Assembly: GCF_008831285.2 (NCBI RefSeq)
Contig: NC_045141.1
Location: forward strand, 25,781,315 to 25,845,314
DNA from: Nymphaea colorata
Taxonomy: Eukaryota; Streptophyta; Magnoliopsida; Nymphaeales; Nymphaeaceae
Length of the DNA stretch: 64,000 nt
Direction: 5' to 3'
The position numbers were made by a program, and so were the translations under genes. The notes under the pieces are model-generated. The model had not been told where the DNA came from. It worked only from the letters and a program-made list of their open reading frames with translations, and did not search any database. Below, one piece after another: positions 24,660 through 36,595 of the stretch (position 1 is the first letter of the stretch; each line of letters opens with the position of its first letter).

Positions 24660-24905
24660 ACATGTATGAGAGCCTTTTTCTGTTTTATTTGTGCGTATAT
24701 AGTTGCTGTTTCTTTAATTATCTTTATAACCAAACCATTGATTAGTTTTATGTTTTGATGAAAAATCTTAATGGTGATAACGATTATGTCATAACAAAAG
24801 TTTCAAAACATTCAAGATTCATAGCCAAATTTCAAATGATGGTAGCTGAATTTTGGAATTTTTTTTACATTTTATATCTTATCAGTTTGAGGCCATCAAA
24901 CACCC
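24660..24905. repeat. dispersed repeat copy 1
   Basis: Similar to 26,440-26,730 in the same orientation: shared GCCTTTTTCTGTTTTATTTG, GTTTCCTT/GTTTCTTT...TTATCTTTATA, GATGAAAAA, GGTTATGTCAT-like and CCAAATTTCAAATGATG. Its right end, GGCCATCAAACACCCC, is the reverse complement of the GTGTTTGATGGCC phrase at 1,608, a typical MITE terminus. Confidence 0.65.
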
Positions 24906-26439
24906 CTTAATTAGGGAGAGGGCAATGGCCAATGGAGGTAGGGATTAACGACAAAACCTGGCCTTGTCTGTCCCCGTCCTTTCTTGTCACTTTGTAGTAA
25001 AGTTGTCGGTCGACGAAAATTGCCAGAGAACCTCGTCATCTTCACACCATCACCAGCGACATTCCTGGTATCAACATATTTCCTCAGAGGTTATCGGTGC
25101 TCTAATTGTCACGATCTTTTCTATAATATTGCAGTTGTTTTTTCCTTGTGTTTTGTTAGGATGTCCTGATTTGTTAAAACGTGGCTTTACAAACACAGAA
25201 GATCTCAAAAATCCTTCGCTTCTAGATCCAACGCTTCTTCGGTGGGTACACTCCGTTCATTTGGTGCATTCAATTTTTTTTCTCAAGAGCAAGATTTGAT
25301 CCATAGATTCTCATTCAAACCAGCCCGATACAACTTTCAACTACTGGGCAAAATTAATGGACCAGGTATATGATGGAATGCAGAACAGTACTACATGCCG
25401 TCCAAGTGTGGTATTGAGCAAAGCATAATTGAGAATTTAGTGAAACAAAACCACTAAAATGCTCCTGCAAGTTGCCTATAATATAGAAATCCAACGCTGG
25501 CTTCGGGAATTTTAGACGAGCTCATGCTACATTACTTTTTATAAATGTTTGACAAACACCACCACTGAATGCTTTTAACATCTTCAATTCATGTTTTGAA
25601 ACACAAGTGTGAAAATAGCTATCTTTGCGCTTGGGAAAACCTGAGGCACGTTAATTGCTGGTTGAAAAGTGTGAAAAAAGCTATAGAAGCAATAGTTCTG
25701 TAGAGTAAAGATTTGTTGGTTTAATTCTCATTCTTACTTTTATGGCGCGAACTTTAGGTGCCTTCGTTTGCTCTTGCTTGGTTGTCACTGTCATCCAAAC
25801 ACTAGCTTTCAAATTTATGGCGCTGATAAATTGAAGTTCTCTGGGCCTTTGGTTTTTTTGTTCCACAAAAGAAAGTGGGGAGAAAAAACATGAGGTCGCT
25901 GTGAATCGACCAGCAGACGCCAAACAATCACGTGCTGCTAATAACATGGGGGCGTTGGCGGACGGTCCCTCCTCCTCCCAAACCATTTGAAGATGTGGGT
26001 CCCGCAAGCCGCTTTGACACATTTTGTGGGTCCCAACGCATCTTCTCTTTCTTCCCCTCGTATGTTTTTTCTCCTTTTTAACAATTAAAAATGTTAAAAA
26101 ATTTCGTCACTATGGCGTCTTCGTGACGTGATTGTTATCAAGTTGGCAATTTTTACAGGCAACGAGCAATAATATACATAAATGGAGCTTGCTTTTTGTT
26201 TCTCTTTTTTTTTTTTTTGCAAAAGATCTCACTGTTTTCTACATAGTGTGCGTCAAACAGCTAAAAGTTGTAGCTTTGGGAATCTGATCAAAACCCAGGA
26301 GGCTCCGATCATCGGAGTTGAATTTCAGGCAAGAAATCGAAACCTTTAGAGCAGATCCAAGGCTAGCTAAAGGACACGAACTACTTGTACCTTGAAATTG
26401 GGTGTCGATTGCTTCAAATGTAGTCTTTCACTTTACTTT
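24906..26439. other. gene-free stretch
   Basis: No gene I can support. Open frames at 24,964-25,299 (+) and 25,681-26,022 (-) have no recognisable domain and no splice or codon-use support. Confidence 0.45.
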
Positions 26440-26730
26440 ATTCATAAGCTTTTTGAAAGCTCCGAGTGCCTTTTTCTGTTTTATTTGGGTGTCAACGTAC
26501 GTACGCTTCTCTTCAATCCCAAACAATTTCGAAATTTGCTGTTTCCTTGGTTATCTTTATATAAGAAACCATTTATTATTTTAGGTTTAAAAAAAAAAAA
26601 GTCTTGATGAAAAACCTGAATGGTGGTGACGGTTATGTCATGTTTGGGACAAAAATTTCAAAACGTCAAAGATTGGTCGCCAAATTTCAAATGATGTTTG
26701 CTGATTTCGAAATGTTATTTTAACCCTATG
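26440..26730. repeat. dispersed repeat copy 2
   Basis: Second copy of the 24,660-24,905 repeat, longer because it has extra sequence after GTCAACGTACG and an A-run near 26,588. The right terminus GGCCATCAAACACC of copy 1 is absent or degraded here. Confidence 0.65.
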
Positions 26731-28303
26731 ACTTGTCCTGCGCAATTCTTATAAAATTGCGGAACAAATAAATTTAAAAATTCCTCCTCCGCAACTATTT
26801 TCTTGAGTGTTTTCTAACTTTCAACCATATGATAAATATTTATCGGCGGATTCATTTTAAAGAAAAGGGCAGCAAAACCTCCCAGATTAAGGCCTTCCCG
26901 GCGATCCCTTTTTTTCAGCTTGATACGTGGAGTGCATCTAAAGTTTCTTCCTTAACGTCTGCTTTGCAGAATAGTGAAGCTGATGAAGGCCTCCAATTAA
27001 CCATAGCTGGAAAAAGGAAGACTTTTTCCTTTATCTAGATGTTTGTTTTTGTTTCTTATAAATAATTATTTACGCATGATTTAGGTCATAATTTCAAGAT
27101 GCCGTTCCGTGAAATAAAACGTTTAATTTTATCCATAAAATTCTTAACTGCTAATTAATAAATGATTTATGGATCAAGTAATCAAGTTTCCTAACCTGAA
27201 GGGCCCCGCCCCGTTCCTTTTTTTTTATTATCTGCACTCAAATCATTATAAATTTATAGAAATGACGAAGATTTTAAAACCTCATCAGGTCAATTCTCAA
27301 ATGTGATTGATTTAACATGCTTTTACGCTTGATAGTTTCATTCAAAGGGGTAAGAGTTAATTTGAGGGAATCAAACGTTTTCTGTGTGATTCCAAGGAGG
27401 AAGTGGGGAGCCATAATTGTGGAGGTCGATAATGGCAAAACAAGAACCACTTTCGTCCTATCTGTCTGTTTAGTCTTGTCCTCATTCAGGGAAACGTTTG
27501 GATGGTGGAATCTCTTTTCCTTTCTCTCTCCCCACTGGAAATGTTGTTTTGTTTCTTAATTTATTCTTGTGAAACTGACCTTCCGCTGATTTGTTGGTAA
27601 ATTTTTCTAATCTCAGGATCCACTGTTTGCCTGCTCTGAAAGAAACCAGAACCTTTTATATATGCTTCGATGCAAAATAGATGCCCACATAATAGGAAAG
27701 CAACAAATAAATGAGAAAACTCCGAGGAAAACAACAAAATGAAAATTGGACGGGATTTGAGGGGAACAGGTGTTGGAAAATAGTCCCGAATCGACCATTC
27801 AGATCGAATTGGTGGCAAATCGATTTGATTCGTTGTTAATGGAGCGATACCATGTTTCCCACTCTATTGTTCTTTCTTTAAAAAATAAAAGTCATATTTT
27901 TTGTATTTTAAATTTGTTTTCCTTAAATTTTATGAAGATCAAATTGCCTGTCTGAAAGAAATAAAATCTGGCAGCACTAATTTAACGATCGTTCAAATTG
28001 AGTTAATTAACAAAAATCCACTTCCTAATCTAAAAAATACAACATCGAAGAGAAGAAAAAATTTCCAGTTTTTTTTTTTTGAAGATCCAAAATGAACCTT
28101 CATGTTTTAGATCTGCGAAGTCCAAAACAAATCCAATTTCCTGTCTAAGGAAGCTGATCCAGATCCGGCACTCGCATGTCCATATTTGAATCCAAGACAG
28201 GGAAAGCGGGCCCGTCTTGTACCAGCTGGAGAGCGAGTTCTTCTCGCTAGCCATGGTTATTATTTGAGGTGGATGCTTGCATTCAACGTGCAGAGGGAGA
28301 GAG
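26731..28303. promoter_or_regulatory. upstream region and 5' leader of the NPF gene
   Basis: No coding sequence. It precedes the ATG at 28,304 of the transporter gene on the same strand, so it should hold its promoter and 5' UTR. I cannot place the TSS. An upstream ATG at 28,253 starts a four-codon frame ending in TGA. The region is AT-rich with several A/T runs. Confidence 0.4.
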
Positions 28304-31300
28304 ATGGAGCATCAAGAAGGAAGGCAGCAAGGAGGAGTACCGGCCATTGCAGATGGAGGAGGGTTCACTCAGGATGGGAGCGTCGACCTCAAAGGCAGGC
28401 CCGTTCTCAGGTCTCAACGGGGAGGATGGAGGGCTTGCTCCTTCATCGTCGGTAACCGCTGCTGCTCTCACTCTCTTTCTCTGATGTCTCTCTCACTCTC
28501 AACTCGCTTTATCAACATTCTTCCTTCCATGAGGATTCAGCTCATTGTCCTTAAAAAGTTTAAGAAGAAGAAGAAACATATTCATCATTTTAATTTCTCC
28601 ACGTCTAATTTCATGTAAATTGGTCCCTTAACCATATTTTCGACTGAGAAAGACATCGAACGACCGCTATTTTGATTTTTCTACATTTCCTAAGACCGGA
28701 GATCGCCTTTTATCTGAAGTAAAAGAGATCAATTTTAGTTCGCCTTTTATCTCGTTTCTGTGTCTGCACTTGGGATATGATCTGAAGAAAGAAGCATGCC
28801 ACTGGCACACGTACTACGGCTCTCTGTGAACCAGAGGATGGATGATATTTCCATGTGGGAGGAACATGGTGGTGCAAAGCTCAGGAGGTCTCAAACAAAC
28901 AGGCCATGCTGGAAAAGTTCCGGCCATCAGAATTAATCAGTAAAGGGAAAAGAGGGGGTTAGCACGTCTCCTGTTTTCTCCGGCCACTCATAAGTTATGG
29001 TGCCATCGATTGGACAAAGAAGACTGTTACACGAGGACAAAAGGGACGACCATGACGCGTCGGTCATCTGCGGCTCTAAAATTACTGTTGTCTGATAGAA
29101 GACAAAATGGGCCTGGTCCAGTGTGTACGTGCGTGTGTGTGTTCGTGTGCACATGAGTGTTCTCGATGTCTAAGATCTTATCCACTTGTGAATCAGGTTA
29201 TGATATGAACCAAGTTAATTAGTTTGTCTATTTTACATTTTCCTATTCTTGGATTTTTCCCTACTTTCGGGGACTAGTTATACATCTTCTTGATCAAACA
29301 CTTAAAATTCACCATCAAAATCAGGGATAGAATAGTCTGGGGCAATTTTACTTTGCAAAGAGAGAGATGTCGTCCATGTGGAGCATAGTTTCACATGAAA
29401 ATTGGCAGGGATATGAGTGTGGTCTACATAAATTGATCCTGTAAGAAACAACGCTAGGCTTTGCTGAAGTTATGGCGCATACACATAACTTTGGAAGTTA
29501 AAGGCCTAAAAATAATAACTTTTGTAAAAGATGATTCGAGCCTCTATGCTTAGCCAGTAGGCTACGATATGTTAGTAATTTTGAAGTTTGACTAGTCATG
29601 GCTTGATTATACTGTACAAATTTTTTCAAAATTTGCAATCACGGCAGGGTAACATTGTTTATCTAATTCGGCCACGATTTCATTGGTCCCTGTCGATTAT
29701 ATTGACTATGGGTAAGTGAAAATTTCAAAAGGAAGATGTCATTATGCGGAAGACATCTTAGGCCTGTCCCTAACCCCCATGTTAGGAGGACATCAAACCA
29801 ATCTTTTTGATCAGTCGACCCTGTGAATCTTTCACGGCCTCCTTCCCTCCACCTGGCGATGACATGCATGCCATTAGATAGATGGTGCGCGTGAGGAGAG
29901 AGAAAGTTGCACGTGCCAGAAAGGGTATTTTGGTAATTTACTAAAAAGAAATGTCTTTCACCATATTTTTTATTTTTTTTCTTTCCTGTTTCCATTTACA
30001 ATTTTGTATCTATAAAAAAATTTCTTTTCAACATTAATTAAAAGTATAAAAGTATTTTAATCATTAACCATCCTGGCGCATGCATGAAAAATCATCCACC
30101 AATATGACGCAGGTTCAGCTGGTAAGACAAATTCTTCTTTCCCCTTCCACCATCATGCATGAGGAGGAGGAAATTTCAGGTGGCACCCAAGCGGTTGGCC
30201 GACAGGAGAGGATGATTCCCCCTCCCCTTTCCTCCCTGCGCATCAAGTCTGAGGAACATAGGAGGGGTGTTTCATCGTTTCGCCGGCCGACGGCGCCGGT
30301 GAAATTGATTAAAAGTCGAAGTTAAAAAGATTTAGTATTGCTAATTAATTTGCAGGGTATGAGGTGTTCGAAAGGTGGGCATACCATGGGATTTCCTCCA
30401 ACCTGATACTGTACCTGACCACCCAGCTTCACCAGGGCACCGTTACTGCTTCCAACAATGTCACCACCTGGGTCGGGACCGTCTGGATGACCCCGATTCT
30501 TGGGGCTTACGTTGCTGATGCTTTCCTCGGTCGCTACTGGACCTTCGCCATCGCTTCCATCATCTACCTCTCTGTAATTTCCTTCTCGATTGTGACCCCC
30601 ACTTTGGTTGATTCATATATCTGATCTCATATAGAGATCCAAATATTTCGGTTCCATCAGGGGCTGCGTGTTCGAATGGTAGAGGAGAATGCTTGAGACA
30701 GATGTTTTCAGACACTGTGCTCCTCATTCAAACACGTGACATCCTGCAACGGACCATCTTATAGCATTTCTTTTTTTCCAAAAGATTCAAATAAATGACG
30801 GAAGAAAACCGCTACTTGATGCACACACGCAAAATGGTGTCGCAGTATGGTGAATGGTAACTAAAGTGAAACCGCCAACTTCAAACAGGGGATGAGCCTA
30901 CTGACATTGGCCGTTTCAATCTCGCCGCTAAAGCCACCCTCTTGCCATGACCATGCGAGCAACTGCAAGCATGCTACTCCCTTACAGGTTGGAGTCTTCT
31001 TCCTCGCACTGTACATCGTCGCCTTGGGCACGGGTGGGACGAAGCCCAACATCTCGACCATGGGCGCGGACCAGTTCGACGACTTCGAGCCGAGGGAGCG
31101 GAAGCAGAAACTCTCCTTCTTCAATTGGTGGATGTTCAGCATTTTCTTTGGAACTCTCTTTGCAAACACGTTCCTTATTTACATCCAAGACAATGTTGGT
31201 TGGAGCTTGGGATATGGACTCCCCACAGTTGGGCTAGCTCTGTCCATTCTTGTGTTTTTGATAGGGACTCCATTTTACAGACATAAAAGACCTGCAGGTA

Positions 31301-32445
31301 GTCCCTTTGCCAAGATGGCCATGGTCTTAGTTGCTGCCGCTAGAAAATGGAAGGAACCTCTGCCAAGAGATCCAAAGGAGCTTCATGAGCTTGATGATGG
31401 GGAGTATGCTCGTAGAGGGAAGTTCACAATGGAGTCAACCTCTAGCCTTGGGTAATGTTTGAGCTTCCGCTGTTAGTTTTTTTAGTTCTCGTAATTGAGG
31501 AGATGAATTTGTGGGCATAGCTCATAGAATCTGTGACTTCATGCTTGTAGGTTTCTTAACAAAGCAGCGGTGAGAAATGGGCCAACCACAAGGTGGAGAC
31601 TCTGCCCAGTGACCCAAGTAGAGGAAACCAAGCAAATGCTAAAGATGATTCCCATTTTCTTTGCCTCCTTCTTCCCAAGCACTGTCATTGCCCAAAGCCA
31701 CACCCTCTTCATCAAGCAGGGGATCACCCTGGACAGGAGCATGGGGCCGCACTTCAAGATCCCGCCTGCGAGCTTGACCGCCTTCGTCACCCTATCGATG
31801 CTGATCAGCCTGATTGTGTATGATCGGTGGCTCGTCCCCAAGGTGAGGAAGTACACCAAGAACCCCAGGGGAATCACACTGCTCCAGAGGATGGGGATAG
31901 GCCTGGTTATGCAGACCATAATCCTGGTAATTGCCTGTTCGGTAGAAAGGATCAGGCTGAGTTATGTCAAGCACTATGGTCTCCAAAGCAGCAAAGAAGC
32001 CATTCCTCTCACAATCTTCATCCTCCTCCCTCAGTTTGCTCTCATGGGCCTGGCAGATGCCTTTGTGGAAGTTGCCAAGATTGAGTTCTTCTATGACCAA
32101 GCTCCTGAGACCATGAAGAGTCTTGGAGCTTCTTACTTTACCAGCAGCATTGGAGTTGGGAACTTCTTCAGCAGCTTTCTCTTGAGGGCAGTGTCAGAAG
32201 TGACTGAGAACAATGGCCATGGTGGGTGGGTCAGGAACAACCTTAATGTGTCTCGCCTTGATTACTATTATGGGTTGCTGGTTGTGCTGAGTGTGGTGAA
32301 CTTCATTTACTTTCTCATTGTCTCAAAGCACTATGTGTATAGGGTTGAGGCAGTCGGGATTGATGTGGCCTTGGATAAGTCCTCCGAGATGAAGATCATT
32401 AAGGCTTCTGCTTTGGAGGGTGCAGTAGGTGATGTAGAACAATGA
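28304..32445 (+). CDS. NPF5: NRT1/PTR family transporter, NPF5-type (PTR3-like)
   Basis: Proton-coupled membrane transporter of the NPF (POT/PTR) family, which moves nitrate, di/tripeptides or other small solutes; the substrate cannot be read from sequence. Exons 28,304-28,451, 30,356-30,573, 30,889-31,451 and 31,551-32,445 join in frame (1,824 nt) to 607 residues, normal for the family, and all introns are GT-AG. Exon 1 encodes the hydrophilic N-terminus with DGSVDLKGRP and the start of the first helix; its last G completes the glycine before YEVFER. The proton-coupling ExxER motif is intact (E52, E55, R56). The PTR signature FFNWW is at 199-203, followed by hydrophobic segments typical of 12 helices with a large central loop. 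The start is the first in-frame ATG; the in-frame frame upstream offers only TTG. Closest in memory to Arabidopsis NPF5.2/5.3 (PTR3). Intron 1 is long (1.9 kb). Confidence 0.93.
28452..30355 (+). other. NPF intron 1 (1.9 kb)
   Basis: Donor GTAACC after the FIV codons and acceptor TTTGCAG before GGTATGAG. It holds no gene I can support. The short open frames inside (for example 29,663-29,995 on the minus strand) look like chance. Confidence 0.85.
30667..30738. repeat. imperfect hairpin in NPF intron 2
   Basis: CGTGTTCGAATG...AGGAG on the left arm pairs with CTCCTCATTCAAACACG on the right, leaving a loop of about 30 bases. A fold-back of about 70 bp lying wholly within intron 2 (30,574-30,888). 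Confidence 0.6.
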
Positions 32446-33747
32446 GAGAATTGATGAAGGGAAATGATCATGTAACCATTAGGTAGGAGAGGAAATATAT
32501 TAAAAAATATACTACTGCTTTTCAATTTAAGCTCCAATATGATTTTCTTACACTTGCCAACAACCGATCACAGCTCGATTCAAGCTCAGGCTCCTTGACC
32601 AAACTGTGCATGAGCCAGTTGGCTAATTCGATGCATGAATGAGGTCACACTCTCTGACCAACCACAGTCAGTGTAGTAGTAGATATCATCTCACCAGGTA
32701 GGGCTTCTTAACACTGAGCATTCTACTTAAAAAAATATTTTAAAACAATTCATAACTTAAGTTGTTATTATTATTAAAACATTAGTGTGCACTACATTTT
32801 GACTGTAATCGCAAGCGTTGGCCTTATGTTTGTTGACCTTCTTGATACAAGCCCTAACTTGATGTAGCTACATTTTTGGCAGTTGTCACGCAGCGAAAGT
32901 GAAGCCTATATAAACTAGTTTCAGTTACTTAGTTGAGACCTGTTTCTAATATTATGTTAGAAAAATGGCTCCTTAAATGAGAAGTCCCTAAAAAATGCGT
33001 AGAAAAATAAAAAATGAAAACCTATAACAAATTTAAGTTAAAAGGGTTCAGAAAGTTTGTACAAGTTATTCTATAAGCAATTTAGCCAGTTAACATTCAT
33101 GTGCCTAGAGTAGAAAAGGATACAAATGCAACTTGGCACTAGAATCCAACTGTAACTTCAAAAAGACTCCAAAATCTAACAAAAATCTGCTACGAAACAA
33201 ATGCAAATGTCGAATTCAGGTCAAATATACTCGTATTCGGTTTCAGAAAATCATATTCGAGTCTGAATTCCACTCCGGATCTGACTATCTCAGATTCACC
33301 AAGGTCCGGCTAGATGATTAGTTCTGAATATGAAAAGTAATGAGATCCATTCACAATCATCCCAATCTTAAGCAGCTTTGTCCATGGTGCGCATTCATGC
33401 CTGTAAAATCTTTGCTTACATTACCGGAAACTAGTTGGTTTCATAACAGGTCACTCTGTGAACATGACTACTTGAACAGAGACACTGGCTTCTATGCAGT
33501 GTCTCCTCCTCCTTCATTCTTCTCACCTGTCGTACTTATTGCACTTGCCAATTTTGATTCTTCTGAGTAAGCGCTAGATTCACGCAATTTTAGGCTTCTA
33601 TTTTTGTTATCCCAAAATTTACTTCTTTTCCATCTTATCTATCTCCTGCCAACCATTTAAACGCAGCAGTCTTTTCATTTTTGTCTCCCCTCCAAAGCAA
33701 ATAACAGAAGAAGGTGCTTCTGGTACTGTTGTTTAACACTTGAAGCC
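32446..33747. other. NPF 3' region and intergenic stretch
   Basis: Begins with the probable 3' UTR of the transporter. AT-rich and no exon recognised. Sequence near 33,210-33,300 (ATTCGGTTTCAGAAAATC, GAGTCTGAATTCC) looks like a degraded dispersed repeat. Confidence 0.45.
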
Positions 33748-34128
33748 ATGGCCCAGAAGCGTCATGGCCGGGAATCTCAATCTGCCGCCGCACCTCTTCT
33801 TCAACCGCACCCTCATCATCCTCCGATCGATGCAATCCTGCAAGAGCAGCTGAGGCTCATCTACGATGCGTATTATCTCGATTCGCGCGCTTTTTCTCAA
33901 GGGCAACACGCCTTCAGCGAAGAAGCCGGCCCACATGCTTCAGTACCTATTCAGCATCAGTACACCAACGACGTCGAGCCGCATTATCGTCAATCTCGCA
34001 GCAGGAATTCGCCGTTTTCGTTCTTCGCCCGCGCGCCTCATGACTACCTTGGGCTTGGCCTGCCTCCGCTTCGATCTTTTGCCCGGCCGCCGGCAGACGC
34101 TTCCCCGGACGTAAGTCGCCAGAAGTGA
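33748..34128 (+). CDS. small unrecognised ORF, possibly a first exon
   Basis: ATG-started frame of 126 codons, GC-rich against AT-rich surroundings and rich in His, Pro, Gln, Arg and Ser, with the start in a good context (GCCATGGCC). The product matches no family I know and has no signal peptide, helix or metal motif. A strong donor-like GGAC|GTAAGT lies at about 34,109, so the real product may splice onward; I found no convincing second exon in the next 2 kb. It may be a short protein gene, the first exon of a longer one, or a non-coding transcript. The overlapping frames at 33,866 and on the minus strand look like shadows. Confidence 0.35.
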   Translation: MAQKRHGRESQSAAAPLLQPHPHHPPIDAILQEQLRLIYDAYYLDSRAFSQGQHAFSEEAGPHASVPIQHQYTNDVEPHYRQSRSRNSPFSFFARAPHDYLGLGLPPLRSFARPPADASPDVSRQK

Positions 34129-36480
34129 ATGATGAATCTCACGCATTCCGGTCGATGCAGTTGGTGATCAATCGTGGTCGTCTATCCTCATTCCATTCGT
34201 GCTGGTCATCTGGTTGCTACTTCAATGTCGTGTCATTATTGTAGTGCCTATAGCAGATTCTTTCCTTCTAGGAGATGTAGATTGATCGATTCATCAAATT
34301 AAGGAATGATGGCGCAGATCCATGATTATAGATACAATCAAGAAATATTTTTTCTCTCGTAGATTTGAACAATCACCGAATTAATTCAATGTCCAAGACA
34401 ATTCATGTAAGGAGCGGCATCTTGTGATTCTCCCCAAACCCACAATTAGCTGTAAAGTACTCATATACAGCTAAACAAGTTTAGGTAGAACATTATAACA
34501 AAATGATGATTAAACGAGAACTGAGATCACCTTTTGATAACATTGGATGGTACGTTGGCCACAGAAGATCTTGGTTCTCCCCGATTAGAAACAAGTTCAA
34601 CTGCTCTAGATCCTAATCACTTTTTTGTATGATTTGTTAGACCGGCAAAGCAACCAAGTAGATACATTATGTTATTGAAAACCATCATAATCGAGTGCAG
34701 AATTGATATGCATATCCAATAGCACGATCAGAAAGATAGATACTATATCATGTAGAAGCATCTGCCAAACTGATTTCTATCAAAAGAATTAGGATTTACC
34801 ATCAGCAAATCCTTTGTCTACTTGGGTAAATCCTCTTTAGCTAGCAGACAGGGCACCTGAAATTCAGAGAATCGGAATTGCCGGCATGCAGTTAATGGCA
34901 GAACAACTGCAACTGAAATTTTGAACCCAACAAACTCCATTACGACTATTGAAGCAAGTCATGGAAATACCCAATCATATCAAATAACTGAAGAACTTTT
35001 TAGCCAGTAGTGGAACTCGATGGTAGTAACTGGGATCTGGCCTTGCTCTCATCCAGATCGAGGATCCATATTCTTGAGATTTTTTTCCCTTTTGTATAAA
35101 CAGATGAATTCCCACCATCCAGAGTCATAGAAAAGCCAGCAAATTATAGATGGCAGTGTTTGCATCGTCTGGATTTGATCTATAGTCTTCAACTCTTACA
35201 CCTTTCACTACTTTTATATTGTACATGATATGATTTCCTGAGAAGTACATTACATGATTTAATTGTCTAAACTCAAAGAAAATGAAAGCATATGCTTGCA
35301 ATTAACCGATTAAAATCCTATGTGCTCTCCGGTACCGTAGAATTGCTGTGAAATTAACGTCCTGTACGCAATTTTTTGTTGTTTACGAACTGTTGAGCAA
35401 ATACTTGTAGCTATATCTGAAGTTTTTCACATGATTGCAACTTTAATTAGATGGTTCTATATATGTTTACATTTTTAATGGGTTGGATCTGATTTAACTC
35501 ATCTAAATTGAATTGACATGTAGTGGACCAACTGTCCGGCTGGTAACATTATTTAAAAATGTGTTCCACTCATCTCGTCAACTTATGATTGATCAATTCG
35601 ATGAATAAATTATGACTACGAAATAATCCGTATCAGAATTACTGATATATTTCATCAGTCTTTTATTGTTTTTATTAAGATCTTTTGCCTTCACATATGT
35701 GAAGTAGTAAATAAAAGAGAGAGAGAAGGAAAACGGTCATTACACTGTAATCATGTTGCTTGTGTCTCGAATATAGCTATTGCTCCTGTAAATACTTAAA
35801 TAGAAGCGTTTTAACTTATAAAACATAATTTAGCTTGTTTTTTAACTTCTCTATAAAATCACATTCAAATTCTAGTGGTTTAATAGAAACATGCTTCGTT
35901 TCATATTTTTTTCCATGTACTAACTCAATTTGTTAATGCAATTAAGCGGTTAATTGAAAGAAATCAAAAGTTAAGTGTGTTTTTGTTATTTCATGAAAAC
36001 ATGGATGTGTGTGTGTGTGTGTGCTATGGGTAAAATTTTGAACGAGACGGTTCACAACATGTACATGAGATCAAAATCCAACCCATCCACTGGATATCGA
36101 CCCAAATCCGGACCCACTACTTGCATCTCGTACTTTGGGTTCGAATGGTATCGAACCTCAACCAAGTCCGTTTGCACCGGCGGAACCAAGGCGGTTCTCA
36201 GGAAAAGCATGTTATGGCCATCTGTTGGATCTTAAGAAACAAGCATCGGCGAATATCCGCGACGTGTAATGGTGACCATATTTATCCCATAAACAACGGA
36301 GTCCATTTTTCCTGAGGTCGAAAAAGGTACTCATTTGTTTTGCATGAGGGCGGGAGCTTGATTTATGGGTATTATTAGAGTCATCAAGAACGCATTCGAG
36401 ATTGAGTACCTAAACACAGGTGCCCCCTGTCCTGCGTCTGCTCCTTCAAAGAGGGGGAAAGACCGGAGGATTGGGGCAGC
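34129..36480. other. gene-free stretch
   Basis: No exon, RNA gene or clear transposon recognised on either strand. A TG run lies at 36,005-36,023, and repeat-like sequence (ATCCAACCCATCCACTGG) at about 36,075. The right part is the likely promoter region of the RPT6 gene. Confidence 0.45.
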
Positions 36481-36519
36481 GAAGAAAGGGTGGAGAAGAA
36501 GCAATCCTTACAAATTACC

Positions 36520-36595
36520 CTCTGTGATCAGATCCTTCCTTCTCCTGGGCGTTGGGGATTCTCTGGTTTCACGTATACTGCTTCTGTTAACGAAG
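36520..36595 (+). other. RPT6: probable 5'-UTR first exon of RPT6
   Basis: A moderately GC-rich leader ending TTAACGAAG|GTGCTC followed by a T-rich stretch, which looks like a plant leader intron donor at 36,596. The matching acceptor TTGCAG ends at 39,010, 53 bp before the RPT6 ATG, giving a ~2.4 kb leader intron. The exon's left edge is a guess. Inference only; no transcript evidence. Confidence 0.4.

Noticed and set aside
25681-26022. 113-codon minus-strand ORF
   Set aside because: No recognisable motif, and no splice or codon-use support; likely chance.
30660-30740. tRNA gene suggested by GTTCGAAT in NPF intron 2
   Set aside because: No cloverleaf: arms pair as a single hairpin, with no A-box, anticodon stem or acceptor stem.
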